In this document: one piece after another, positions 1 through 9,644 of the stretch
Numbering within the stretch: position 1 is the first letter of the stretch
Layout of the letters: each line of letters opens with the position of its first letter
Assembly (NCBI GenBank): GCA_046233135.1
Contig: JBJXHN010000002.1
Location: 682,001-746,000 of the forward strand
Source: JBJXHN01 sp046233135
GTDB taxonomy: Bacteria; Pseudomonadota; Alphaproteobacteria; Rhodospirillales; Rhodospirillaceae
DNA length: 64,000 nucleotides
Direction: 5' to 3'
Made by a program: the position numbers and the translations under genes
The notes under the pieces: generated by a model
What the model saw: the letters and a program-made list of their open reading frames with translations, nothing else
The model's database searches: none
What the model was told of the DNA's origin: nothing

Positions 1-196
1 ACAGGCGGGCCGTGTAGTGGTCCAGCGGATGGGCGCCCCGGCTGGAATGGGTGAAGGTCCGCAACGTGTCCGTCTTGGCGTCGTACAAAGCGACAGCGAT
101 GCGCTCCACCCCCGGGTGGGAGGCGCGAACCGACGTGTGGATGTCTACCAGGTGATCCTGAAGGCTGGTGGCCTTGCGAAAAAACGCCGTGCTCAT
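1..196 (-). CDS. N-terminal fragment of GAF-like sensor protein (runs off left edge)
   Basis: Sixty-five residues are visible, starting with an ATG at 196 (MSTAFFRKATSLQDHLVDIH...) and continuing past the left edge. The segment ERIAVALYDAKTDTLRTF looks like the first strands of a GAF-type small-molecule sensor domain, as found at the front of HD-GYP phosphodiesterases, cyclases and sensor kinases. That assignment is from the look of the sequence only; the output domain lies outside the window. An AAGGG about 12 bases upstream of the ATG could serve as a weak ribosome binding site. No stop precedes the ATG closely in frame, so a somewhat earlier start cannot be excluded. Confidence 0.6.
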   Translation of the reverse strand, partial: MSTAFFRKATSLQDHLVDIHTSVRASHPGVERIAVALYDAKTDTLRTFTHSSRGAHPLDHYTARL

Positions 197-402
197 CGAC
201 TTGCGGGAAACCCTTACCTCTGGCGGCCCTGTTCACTGCAGGTGTGCGAGGCTGATGCCGTCCTGCCGGATAGGGCGCATCCGGTGCGCCAATTCATGGT
301 TGCCGAATATGGTGACACCGGAGTGTAACCTTTTGCGTCGCGGCGCGCGTCCTGACGAAAGATATAGACGTTCCCTTGGGATATATATGTTCTGCCGTAG
401 TG

Positions 403-876
403 TCACAGCGCCGCATGGCCCAGGGCTTCCAAGGCGCCTTGCAGGATGTAGGCGGCGGCGGCCCGGTCCACCACCTGGGCGCGCTTGCCCCGGGACATAT
501 CCGCTTCGTCCACCAGGAAGCGCTGCACGGCGGCGGTGGACAGCCGTTCGTCCCACAGCAGCAGGGGGTAGTCGGCCATGCCCAGCAGATCGCGGGCGAA
601 CTGGCGGGTGGCCTGGCAGCGCTTGCCTTCGCTGCCGTCCATTTCCACCGGCAGGCCGAGCACCAGCCCGCCGATGCCCCGCTCCCGGCCCAGGGCGAGC
701 AGGTCCGGGGCATCCAGGCTGAACTTGCGCCGCTTCAGGGTGGTGACCGGGGTGGCGATCATGCGGGTGGCGTCGGACACCGCGATGCCGATGGTGCGGG
801 TGCCCAGGTCCAGCCCCATCAGCGGGGTCATGGCGGGCAGGCTTTCCTTGAACGCGGGCAAAGGGCAGATGGGCAT
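403..876 (-). CDS. ruvX: RuvX/YqgF family putative pre-16S rRNA nuclease / Holliday junction resolvase
   Basis: A 157-residue protein, typical length for YqgF/RuvX, an RNase H-fold nuclease implicated in 16S rRNA 5'-end maturation. Residues 18-30 hold the family signature GLDLGTRTIGIAV with the first catalytic Asp. LVLGLPVEMDGSEG follows in mid-protein, then the WDERLST segment carrying the acidic Glu, and a late Asp-containing helix (QVVDRAAAAYILQ). The ATG at 876 is preceded by GGAAGGA at seven bases; the internal Met at residue 16 would remove a non-conserved leader and is the alternative start. The gene is divergent from gatCAB, a pairing common in Rhodospirillales. Confidence 0.95.
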   Translation of the reverse strand: MPICPLPAFKESLPAMTPLMGLDLGTRTIGIAVSDATRMIATPVTTLKRRKFSLDAPDLLALGRERGIGGLVLGLPVEMDGSEGKRCQATRQFARDLLGMADYPLLLWDERLSTAAVQRFLVDEADMSRGKRAQVVDRAAAAYILQGALEALGHAAL

Positions 877-912
877 TGCGGTCCTTCCGGGGCGCCGCTA
901 AACATGGCGCAC

Positions 913-962
913 GTCTCATGAGACAGGTATGGTTTCCGACTTCAGGGTCCGCCGTGACGGCG
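913..962. promoter_or_regulatory. Two palindromes between divergent ruvX and gatC
   Basis: The 120-base divergent spacer holds a perfect 12-base palindrome GTCTCATGAGAC at 913-924 and an inverted repeat CGCCGTGACGGCG (six-base arms, one-base centre) at 950-962. Both could be operators for one or both genes. No protein is assigned, and the second repeat could arise by chance in GC-rich DNA. Confidence 0.3.
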
Positions 963-996
963 GCCAGCATTTTACGACGAGGGAGAGTCTACCCCT

Positions 997-1284
997 ATGG
1001 CGTTGGACAAAACCACCGTGCGGAACATCGCGTTCCTGGCGCGGATCACCGTGCCGGAAGAGGATCTGGAGCCCATGGCCGGCGAGCTGTCCGGCATTCT
1101 CGGCTGGATCGAGCAATTGGGCGAGGTGGATACGGACGGTGTGCCGCCGATGACGTCGGTGGCCGACCTGGCCCTGGCCTGGCGCACCGACCAGGTGACC
1201 GATGGCGGCTACACGGAAGCCGTCCTGTCCAATGCCCCGGACACCCAGGACGACTGCTTCCTGGTGCCCAAGGTGGTGGAGTAA
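997..1284 (+). CDS. gatC: Asp-tRNA(Asn)/Glu-tRNA(Gln) amidotransferase subunit C
   Basis: The 95-residue small subunit of the GatCAB amidotransferase, which stabilises GatA and bridges it to GatB. The sequence shows the usual GatC pattern: an N-terminal helix with VRNIAFLARI, a second helix ending in ILGWIEQLGEVDTDGVPP, and the C-terminal motif DCFLVPKVVE. GAGGGAGAG lies about 10 bases before the ATG. It is first in a tight gatC-gatA-gatB operon, with four bases to gatA. The complex makes Gln-tRNA(Gln) and/or Asn-tRNA(Asn) by transamidation in bacteria lacking the direct synthetases. Confidence 0.97.
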   Translation: MALDKTTVRNIAFLARITVPEEDLEPMAGELSGILGWIEQLGEVDTDGVPPMTSVADLALAWRTDQVTDGGYTEAVLSNAPDTQDDCFLVPKVVE

Positions 1285-1288
1285 GCCC

Positions 1289-2785
<1,497 letters not shown>

Positions 2786-2789
2786 GGCG

Positions 2790-4247
2790 ATGAGCTATCT
2801 GATCGAAGGGGAAACCGGGACCTGGGAAGTGGTCATCGGCTTGGAAGTCCATGCGCAGGTGATCAGCAATTCCAAGCTGTTCTCCGGCGCCGCCACGGCC
2901 TATGGCGCCGCGCCCAACAGCCAGGTTTCGCTGGTGGATGCGGCCTTTCCGGGCATGCTGCCGGTGATCAACGCCCATTGCGTGGAACAGGCGGTGAAGA
3001 CCGGCCTGGGCCTGCGGGCCAAGATCAACCGTCACTCCGTTTTCGCCCGCAAGAACTACTTCTATGCCGATCTGCCGCAGGGCTACCAGATCAGCCAGTA
3101 CGAACAGCCGATCGTCGGCGAAGGCAAGCTGGTGCTGGACATGCCCGACGGGTCGTCCCGCGAAGTGGGGATCGAGCGTCTGCACCTGGAGCAGGACGCC
3201 GGCAAGTCCATGCATGACCAGCATCCGTCCAAGAGCCTGATCGACCTGAACCGGTCGGGCGTGGCGCTGATGGAAATCGTCTCCAAGCCCGACATGCGCA
3301 CCCCGGAAGAAGCCGGCGCCTATCTGCGCAAGCTGCGGTCCATCCTGCGCTATCTGGGCACCTGCGACGGCAACATGGAAGAAGGCTCCATGCGCTGCGA
3401 CGTCAACGTCTCGGTGCGGCCACAGGGCTCCGAAGACCTGCGGACCCGCTGCGAGATCAAGAACGTCAACTCGGTGCGCTTCGTCATGCAGGCCATCGAG
3501 GCCGAAGCCAAGCGGCATGTGGAGCTTTACGAGAACGGCGAGGAGCCGGTGCAGCAGACCCGCCTGTTCGACCCGTCCAAGGGGGAAACGCGGGCCATGC
3601 GCAGCAAGGAGCATGCCCACGACTACCGCTACTTCCCCGACCCGGATCTGCTGCCGCTGGAATTCGACGACGCCTTTATCGAAAAGGTGCGCGATACCCT
3701 GCCGGAGCTGCCCGACGACAAGAAGAACCGGTTCATCGAGGACTTCGGCCTGACCCCCTATGATGCCTCGGTGCTGGTGGTCGAGCAGGCGCACGGCGAT
3801 TACTTCGAAGCGGTGGCCCGCCTGGGCGACGGCAAGACGGCGGCCAACTGGGTGATCAACACCCTGTTCGGCTATCTGACCAAGGCCGGCAAGACCGTGC
3901 AGGACAGCCCGGTGACGCCGGAGATGCTGGGCGGCATGCTGAAGCTGCTGAAGGACGACGTGATCAGCGGCCGCATCGCCAAGGATGTCTTCGACATCAT
4001 GTGGGAAACCGGCGATGCGCCCGAAAAGATCGTCGAAGAGCGCGGCCTGAAGCAGGTGACCGACACCGGCGCCATCGAAGCGGCCATCGACGAGATCATC
4101 GCCGCCAATCCGGACAAGGCGGAAGAAGTGCGCGGCGGCAAGGAAAAGCTGCTGGGCTGGTTCGTCGGCCAGGTTATGAAGGCCACCGGCGGCAAGGCCA
4201 ACCCGGCCAAGCTGAACGAGCTGCTGCGTTCCAAGCTGCTTGGCTAA
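2790..4247 (+). CDS. gatB: Asp-tRNA(Asn)/Glu-tRNA(Gln) amidotransferase subunit B
   Basis: A 485-residue subunit that phosphorylates the misacylated tRNA's Glu or Asp and completes amidation. The N-terminal catalytic cradle is recognisable in VVIGLEVHAQV, YFYADLPQGYQISQYE and RLHLEQDAGKSMHD; NRSGVALMEIVSKPD and the HDYRYFPDPDLLPL segment follow. The C-terminal YqeY-like tail domain ends with KANPAKLNELLRSKLLG. The start is the ATG at 2790, directly behind the gatA stop. The last eight bases overlap the TTG start proposed for the next gene. Confidence 0.97.
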   Translation: MSYLIEGETGTWEVVIGLEVHAQVISNSKLFSGAATAYGAAPNSQVSLVDAAFPGMLPVINAHCVEQAVKTGLGLRAKINRHSVFARKNYFYADLPQGYQISQYEQPIVGEGKLVLDMPDGSSREVGIERLHLEQDAGKSMHDQHPSKSLIDLNRSGVALMEIVSKPDMRTPEEAGAYLRKLRSILRYLGTCDGNMEEGSMRCDVNVSVRPQGSEDLRTRCEIKNVNSVRFVMQAIEAEAKRHVELYENGEEPVQQTRLFDPSKGETRAMRSKEHAHDYRYFPDPDLLPLEFDDAFIEKVRDTLPELPDDKKNRFIEDFGLTPYDASVLVVEQAHGDYFEAVARLGDGKTAANWVINTLFGYLTKAGKTVQDSPVTPEMLGGMLKLLKDDVISGRIAKDVFDIMWETGDAPEKIVEERGLKQVTDTGAIEAAIDEIIAANPDKAEEVRGGKEKLLGWFVGQVMKATGGKANPAKLNELLRSKLLG

Positions 4248-5022
4248 GGCCTCCACCCGAAAGCCTGCGGCGACGTCGAAAAAACGGCGGCGGCCGGCCG
4301 GACACTCTTCCGGTCCCGGCCGCCGCCGTTCTTCGTCGGCCAAGGGACAGCCGCGAGGGGCGTCCCGGAGCAGGTCCCGGGGTTCATCCGGGGGCTTGTC
4401 CTTGGGCCGGCTGTGGCGCTGGCGGCGCCGGCTTGGGGGGCTGGGGATCCTGTTCGCCCTGCTTGGCACCATTCACCAGGTGCGCCAGTCGGACCTGTTC
4501 TACCCCCTTGCCGAACCCTACGACCGGGCGCTCTATCGCCATTGGATCGATGCGAACGGCGACTGCCGGGACACCCGGACCGAAGTGCTGATCCGCGACA
4601 GCCTGCGGCCGGTGACCCTGAGCGGGGACGGCTGTTCCGTCGTCAAGGGAGAGTGGCGGGACCCCTACACCGGCAAGACCCTGACCGATCCGTCGGGGAT
4701 CGATATCGACCACATGATCCCCCTGGCCGAGGCGCACCGCTCCGGCGCCGATCTGTGGACGTCGGAGCGGCGGGAACGCTTCGCCAACGACCTGGACACG
4801 CCCGGCGCCCTGGTGGCGGTGGAGGCATCGGTGAACCGGTCGAAGGCGGACCGGGATGTCCTGTCCTGGATGCCGCCCAACCCCCTGCTGTGGTGCGACT
4901 ACCTGGCCACCTGGCGGCGGGTGAAAGCCGTCAACCATCTGCAACCGGACCTGCTGGAAGGCTGGACCCTGGACCTGGGGGACTGGGTCTGCAGCCAGCG
5001 CCCCGCTCCCGCCTTGCGCTGA
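4240..5022 (+). CDS. Membrane-anchored HNH endonuclease-family protein (GmrSD C-terminal/DUF1524-like)
   Basis: A 260-residue protein. Residues 1-64 are an Arg/Ser-rich basic tail, residues 65-79 form one hydrophobic segment, and the rest is a nuclease domain. The HNH signature is DIDHMIPLAEAH at 155-166, followed by ALVAVEASVNRSKADRD with the Asn and Lys, and WMPPN. This pattern is typical of the DUF1524/HNH family, whose secreted members cut DNA non-specifically. The positively charged N-terminus before the segment predicts an N-in, C-out topology, so the nuclease may act outside the cytoplasm. The start is uncertain: the TTG at 4240 overlaps gatB by eight bases, which suggests translational coupling, and later starts within the basic tail are possible. 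Confidence 0.75.
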   Translation: MAKASTRKPAATSKKRRRPAGHSSGPGRRRSSSAKGQPRGASRSRSRGSSGGLSLGRLWRWRRRLGGLGILFALLGTIHQVRQSDLFYPLAEPYDRALYRHWIDANGDCRDTRTEVLIRDSLRPVTLSGDGCSVVKGEWRDPYTGKTLTDPSGIDIDHMIPLAEAHRSGADLWTSERRERFANDLDTPGALVAVEASVNRSKADRDVLSWMPPNPLLWCDYLATWRRVKAVNHLQPDLLEGWTLDLGDWVCSQRPAPALR

Positions 5023-5135
5023 TCTTTCGCACCTGCGTGCCAATCGCCTCTGGAACCTGCCTCCCGTGTCAATCTGTGCGGGCGGCGGGGCGCTTGTTTT
5101 TTGCCTTTTGCGACAGATTGTCCTTGCGTGAAAAG

Positions 5136-5149
5136 TTCAGGAGCCTGAA
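5136..5149 (+). promoter_or_regulatory. Palindrome overlapping the IclR-gene ribosome binding region
   Basis: TTCAGG-AG-CCTGAA is an inverted repeat with six-base arms ending nine bases before the ATG of the IclR gene. The only good Shine-Dalgarno match, AGGAG, is inside it. IclR proteins commonly autorepress from short palindromes, so this is a candidate autoregulatory operator. An RNA hairpin hiding the SD is an alternative. Confidence 0.4.
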
Positions 5150-5158
5150 AATAAATTC

Positions 5159-5992
5159 ATGATCGTGAAGCAAATAGATACCTTCCTGAGCCTGGTGGAG
5201 CTGTTCGCGCATGAACGGCAGCCCATGACGCTCACCCGGATCGCCGACGAGTTGGGGCAGCCGAAATCGAGCACCCACAACATGATCGAGACCCTGGTGG
5301 AGCGCGGGTATCTCTATGAGGTGCGGCAGCGGGGTGGCTTCTACCCCAGCAGCCGTCTGCTGCGGATGGCGCAGGCGATTGCCGAGGGGGATCCGGTGGT
5401 CGGGCTGATCGGCCCCCATCTGTCGGCCCTGTCGCGGGAGACGGGGGAAACCGCCCTGCTGGCCATCCGCGACCGCCAGCAGGCCGTCTATCTGGGAGTC
5501 GCCGAGCCGCAGCAGCCGATCATCTACAACGCCGCTGTCGGGGATCGCCGGCCGATCTATGCCACCTCCGGCGGCAAGGCGATCCTGGCCAGCTATCCGG
5601 AGGACGAGCGGGCGCGGGAACTGGCCCGGCTGACCTTTTCGGAAGTCCGCAAGGACACCATCCGTGATGCCGTCACCCTGGAGGCCAATCTGCGCGAGGG
5701 GCTGATGCGGGGGTATTTCACCAACGTGTCCGAATACACCCCGGAGGTGACCGGGGTGGGCATTCCCATCGCGGTGGACGGGCGGCGGATGGCGCTGTCG
5801 GTCGCCGGACCGAATTATCGGGTGAGCGGACAGGAAGCCGCCCTGGCGGCAGTGCTCTGCCGCTACGCCGATGAGATTTACCACACTCTGACGGCCGCCG
5901 GCGTGAGCTGCGGCGGGGAAGAGCCCGATAGCGCCGGTACCGGCGCCGGCGGCCGGGCCGTTTCCAAGCGCAAGGAGGACGAAACGACGTGA
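5159..5992 (+). CDS. IclR family transcriptional regulator
   Basis: A 277-residue regulator. Residues 3-65 form the winged helix-turn-helix (FLSLVELFAHERQPMTLTRI, then LGQPKSSTHNMIETLVERGYL), and residues 75-255 the IclR effector-binding domain, including ATSGGKAILASYPEDE and VGIPIAVDGRRMALSVAG. The Gly/Glu/Lys-rich tail of about 30 residues is unusual and probably disordered. Its TGA overlaps the GTG of the cupin gene, so the regulator heads the cupin-TRAP-CoA-transferase operon. The likely role is substrate-responsive control of these genes; the inducer is unknown. Confidence 0.92.
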   Translation: MIVKQIDTFLSLVELFAHERQPMTLTRIADELGQPKSSTHNMIETLVERGYLYEVRQRGGFYPSSRLLRMAQAIAEGDPVVGLIGPHLSALSRETGETALLAIRDRQQAVYLGVAEPQQPIIYNAAVGDRRPIYATSGGKAILASYPEDERARELARLTFSEVRKDTIRDAVTLEANLREGLMRGYFTNVSEYTPEVTGVGIPIAVDGRRMALSVAGPNYRVSGQEAALAAVLCRYADEIYHTLTAAGVSCGGEEPDSAGTGAGGRAVSKRKEDETT

Positions 5993-6369
5993 GCGAGGAT
6001 TACAGCCATCTGTTCATCCGCGAGGCGGATGTGCCCGGCTATGCCCCCGGCGGGCATACGGGCACGATCAATCGCCGGCTGGTGGGGCCGGAGCAGGGCG
6101 CGACCCACATGGAAACGCTGATCGGCACCATCGAGCCGGGCCATGGCGCCACGCCCCACTACCACCCGGGCATCGACCAGTTCTGCTACATCCTGGACGG
6201 CGAGGCCGAAGTGACCATCGGCGAGACCACCCAGGTCATCGGCAAGGGGGAGTCCTGCTTCTTCCCGGCCGATGTCCGCCACATCTTCAAGGCCATCGGC
6301 GACGCGCCCGTGCGGCTGCTGGTGGTCTATGGCCCGCCCTACGGCGAAGGGGCCCGGGTCGAAGCGTAA
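5989..6369 (+). CDS. Small single-domain cupin protein
   Basis: A 126-residue cupin. Motif 1 is GHGATPHYHPGIDQFCYILDG, with the two His of HxH but Gln where the family usually has Glu. Motif 2 is PADVRHIFKAIG with the third His. Such proteins bind a divalent metal and may be isomerases, lyases or sensors; the Glu-to-Gln change alters the fourth ligand, so catalysis is uncertain. The GTG start at 5989 overlaps the IclR stop (GTGA), implying translational coupling and a job tied to the same substrate as the following TRAP transporter. Confidence 0.8.
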   Translation: MSEDYSHLFIREADVPGYAPGGHTGTINRRLVGPEQGATHMETLIGTIEPGHGATPHYHPGIDQFCYILDGEAEVTIGETTQVIGKGESCFFPADVRHIFKAIGDAPVRLLVVYGPPYGEGARVEA

Positions 6370-6465
6370 CGCGCCGTCATCGCGATTAGGGCATATCTCC
6401 ACAGGAACGCCGGGCGGCCAATGTCCCGGCGCGGAAAGCAAACCGATATGGGAGGACTACACGAC

Positions 6466-7488
6466 ATGCACGCCAGAAAGATTATGACCTCCGGCCTTGC
6501 CGCCCTGGGCCTGTTCATGACCGTCCAGCAGGCATCGGCCGACGACATTTCCTTTGCCGATTCCTTCCCGCTGGAACACTACCTGTCTTCGGAAGGGACG
6601 GTGTGGTGGATGAAGCGGGCCGAAGAGCTGACTAACGGCGGAGTCACCTTCAAGCACTATCCGGCCCAGCAGCTGGCCAAGGCTCCGGCCATCCTGCAAA
6701 TGGTCCGTGACGGCGCGGTGGATGCGGGCTATGTGGGCATCGGCTATGTCAGCGACCGCATGCCCCTGAACGGCGTTGCCATGCTCGCCGGAATGACCGG
6801 AGACTCCCTGCCGGGCAGCAAGGCCTACTGGAAGGTGGTCAAGGAAGGCAGCCTGCGCGCCGAGTTCGAAGCCAACGGCGTTGTGCCGCTCTATGCCGCC
6901 GTGCTGCCGGCCTATCAGCTGGTGCTTCAGGACGATCCGATCACCTCGGCCGATCAGATGAAGGGGTTGAAGATCCGCTCTTCGGGCAGTTTGAACCTGG
7001 CGGTGGAAGCCTTCGGCGGCACCCCGGTGTCCCTGCCCGCGCCCGATATCTATCTGGGCATGCAGCGCGGCACGCTGGACGGCTCGCTGCTGCCGGCGGT
7101 CAGCGTGAAGCCCTATAACCTGCAGGAAGTGATCAAGAGCACCAGCACCAACGGCACCTTCGGGACCTTCGCCGTCACCGCCGTGATGAACGCCGACGTG
7201 TTCAACAGCCTGCCCGAAGACCAGCAGCAGGCGCTGATCCGGGCCGGGGATGACACCGTGGTCAACCTGGGCACCTATCAGGACGAGGAAACGGCGACGC
7301 TGCTGAAGGAATTCCAGGACCTGGGCATCGCCGTCTACGCCTTCAACGAGGAGACCCTGGCCACCCTGAACAGCCAGGTGTCGTCGGTGCAGGCCACCTG
7401 GGTCGACCGCATGAAGGAACGGGGCCTGGACGGCCAGGCCGTGGTCGACGAGTTCAAGGCCGCCGTCGCGGACGCCGAGGCCCGGTAA
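6466..7488 (+). CDS. TRAP transporter substrate-binding protein (DctP family)
   Basis: A 340-residue periplasmic solute receptor. Residues 1-25 are a signal peptide (MHARKIMTSGLAALGLFMTV, cleavage after QQASA), and the mature protein begins DDISFADSF. DctP features include the KHYPAQQLAKAPAILQMVRDG segment and LKIRSSGSLNLAVEAFGGTPVSLP, which carries the conserved Arg that pairs with the ligand carboxylate. I chose the ATG at 6466 over the earlier in-frame ATG at 6421 because GGGAGGA precedes it and the signal peptide then starts correctly. It is the first gene of a P-Q-M TRAP system; the ligand is presumably an organic acid of unknown identity. Confidence 0.92.
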   Translation: MHARKIMTSGLAALGLFMTVQQASADDISFADSFPLEHYLSSEGTVWWMKRAEELTNGGVTFKHYPAQQLAKAPAILQMVRDGAVDAGYVGIGYVSDRMPLNGVAMLAGMTGDSLPGSKAYWKVVKEGSLRAEFEANGVVPLYAAVLPAYQLVLQDDPITSADQMKGLKIRSSGSLNLAVEAFGGTPVSLPAPDIYLGMQRGTLDGSLLPAVSVKPYNLQEVIKSTSTNGTFGTFAVTAVMNADVFNSLPEDQQQALIRAGDDTVVNLGTYQDEETATLLKEFQDLGIAVYAFNEETLATLNSQVSSVQATWVDRMKERGLDGQAVVDEFKAAVADAEAR

Positions 7489-7732
7489 GGCCCGCTTCCG
7501 GACAGCCTCCGGTTCCGGCTTCGGCCGCCCGGGCTTCGGGACCTCCGGGTCCGTCGAAACCGGGTGGCCGAGTTCCCCCGCTCCGCTCCTTCTCCCACTC
7601 TCCCTGGCCGCCTCCGGTCTCCCCGTCTCTCCCCAGGACGGCGTGATGCGGCTTTGAGGGAGCGGGGTGGGGGGACCTTTTTCCCGGCCGGCCGGTCCGG
7701 GACGATTGCCCCAGTTTATACGGGAGGGCCGC
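7489..7732 (+). other. GC-rich spacer between TRAP receptor and small membrane subunit
   Basis: No gene is visible in these 244 bases. The spacer contains a short perfect hairpin GGACC-TCCG-GGTCC at 7539-7552. Such a P-to-Q gap fits the usual need for more receptor than membrane subunit (attenuation or mRNA processing), but no classic T-tract terminator is present. Confidence 0.35.
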
Positions 7733-8263
7733 ATGGTCGACAAATCCGTTGCGCTTGGCGTTCTGGAACGGGTGGAGGATCTCCTGTGCCGGATCGCCGC
7801 CCTGGCGGTGCTGGTCATGATGATCCTGGTCAGTGCCGACGCCATCGGGCGCTATGCCTTCGGGGCGCCGGTGGCGTTCCAGTTCGATCTGACCAGCAAC
7901 TACCTGATGGTCATCGTCGGCATCCTCGCCCTGTCGTGGGGAGAGCGGAACGGCGCCCTGATCCGCATCACCGGGCTGACGCGCGTTCTGCCGCTGCCCT
8001 GGCACGGCCGGCTTTACGCCCTGAACAACCTGCTCGCCGCCGCCGTCTTCGCCGGCGTCACCTATTTTTCGGCCAAGGGCACCCTGCGGGCGCTGGAGGA
8101 CGGGGACGTGCTGTTCGGGGTGATCGACTGGCCGGTGTGGCTGTCTGAGGTCTGGGTCCCCCTGGGAGCGGGGGTGCTGACCCTGCGGCTGCTGGTCAAC
8201 GCCGCCCAATACGCCTTCTTCGACCGTCCGGTGGTGACGGCGGACCACGTCGAAGATGTGTAA
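7733..8263 (+). CDS. TRAP transporter small permease subunit (DctQ family)
   Basis: A 176-residue integral membrane protein with four hydrophobic segments, at roughly residues 17-37, 52-72, 93-113 and 132-155. The first is followed by SADAIGRYAFGAPV, the typical DctQ motif of a polar residue and GRY between helices 1 and 2. The ATG at 7733 has GGGAGGG at five to eight bases. DctQ pairs with the large subunit DctM (next gene, 27 bases on) to form the sodium-coupled membrane part of the TRAP transporter. Confidence 0.9.
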   Translation: MVDKSVALGVLERVEDLLCRIAALAVLVMMILVSADAIGRYAFGAPVAFQFDLTSNYLMVIVGILALSWGERNGALIRITGLTRVLPLPWHGRLYALNNLLAAAVFAGVTYFSAKGTLRALEDGDVLFGVIDWPVWLSEVWVPLGAGVLTLRLLVNAAQYAFFDRPVVTADHVEDV

Positions 8264-8290
8264 CTTCCCTTCGTTTCAAGGAACGGTGCC

Positions 8291-9577
8291 ATGGTGATCG
8301 CCCTTTGCGTCGCGGTCCTGATCCTGCTCATCGTCATGGAAATGCCCATCGCCTTCGCGCTGATGGCGGCGGCCACCCTGGGCCTGTGGATGACCGGCGG
8401 ACCGCCCCTGGTGATGAACTACCTGGGCAATGTTCTGCACGAGGAATCCGCGTCCTATGTGCTGCTGACCGTGCCGATGTTCGTGCTGATGTCGCAGTAC
8501 ATGGCCAAGTCCGGGCTGGCGCGGGACATCGTCGTCTGCTGCGATCTGTGGCTGGGCCGGATGCGCGGCGGCCTGGCGGTGGCCTGCGTCATCGCCAGCG
8601 CCTTCATGGCGGCGGTGATCGGGTCGAGCACCGCATCGACGGCGACCATGTCCACGGCCGCCTTCCCGACCATGCGCGAGGTGGGCTATTCCAGCCGGTT
8701 CGCCGTGGGGGTGATCGCCATTTCCGGCACGCTGGCGATCATGATCCCGCCGAGCATCATCCTGATCATCTACGGCATCCTGACCGAGGTCTCCATCGGC
8801 AAGCTGCTGGTGGCGGGGATCGGCCCGGGCCTGCTGACGGCGCTGGGGTACACGGCGACGATCATGATCGTTGGCATGCGCAATCCCGCCGCCGTGCCGG
8901 CCCGCCCGGAATTCGACCGGCCGGCGGCCATCGCCTCACTGAAAACGGTGTGGCCGGTGGCGCTGCTGATGGCCGTGGTCATCGGTGCGCTGTACGGCGG
9001 GGTGGCGACACCGACGGAAATCGGCGCCATCGGCTCGCTGGTGGCCCTGGCCATCGTCGTTGCCATGCGCCGCCTGTCCGGCCGCAGCTTCCTGGACTCC
9101 CTGACCGAGACCGTGCGCAACACGGTGATGATCATCATCATCATCTCGGGCGCGGTGATGTTCGGCTACTTCCTGACTCTCAGCCAGGCCACCCAGTCGC
9201 TGCTGTCGGCGATCCAGGATGCGGGGCTGGCGCCCTGGACGGTGATGCTGATCCTGGTCGTGGTCTATCTGGTGCTGGGCATGCTGATGGATCAGCTGGC
9301 CATCCTGGTGCTGACCGTGCCGATCACCTTCGCGCTGATCTCCAGCCTGGGGTTCGACGGCATCTGGTACGGGATCATCATCACCAAGACCGTGGAAATC
9401 GGCCTGGTGACCCCGCCGCTGGGCCTGAACATCTTCGTTGCCTCAAGCCTGACCAAGGTGCCGGTCGGCGCCTGCTTCCGGGGGGTGGCGCCGTTCATCC
9501 TGACCGAGGTGATCGTGCTCGGCCTGCTGCTGCTGTTTCCGCAGATCTCGCTGTTCCTGCCCGGCCTGATGGACTGA
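8291..9577 (+). CDS. TRAP transporter large permease subunit (DctM family)
   Basis: A 428-residue polytopic protein with about 12 hydrophobic segments. DctM signatures are GSSTASTATMSTAAFPTM, the PPSIILIIYG loop, YGGVATPTEIGAIG, and the C-terminal repeat VTPPLGLNIFVASSL. These correspond to the two inverted substrate- and sodium-binding halves of the elevator-type ion transporter superfamily. Together with the preceding DctP and DctQ it makes a complete uptake system. Followed after 67 bases by a CoA-transferase on the same strand, which suggests the imported acid is activated to its CoA ester. Confidence 0.93.
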   Translation: MVIALCVAVLILLIVMEMPIAFALMAAATLGLWMTGGPPLVMNYLGNVLHEESASYVLLTVPMFVLMSQYMAKSGLARDIVVCCDLWLGRMRGGLAVACVIASAFMAAVIGSSTASTATMSTAAFPTMREVGYSSRFAVGVIAISGTLAIMIPPSIILIIYGILTEVSIGKLLVAGIGPGLLTALGYTATIMIVGMRNPAAVPARPEFDRPAAIASLKTVWPVALLMAVVIGALYGGVATPTEIGAIGSLVALAIVVAMRRLSGRSFLDSLTETVRNTVMIIIIISGAVMFGYFLTLSQATQSLLSAIQDAGLAPWTVMLILVVVYLVLGMLMDQLAILVLTVPITFALISSLGFDGIWYGIIITKTVEIGLVTPPLGLNIFVASSLTKVPVGACFRGVAPFILTEVIVLGLLLLFPQISLFLPGLMD

Positions 9578-9644
9578 TCCCGTCCACCGGCCGGCGCGGA
9601 GCGCCTCCGTTGCTTTCAGTGTGATGTAGAATGACGAGGGACAC

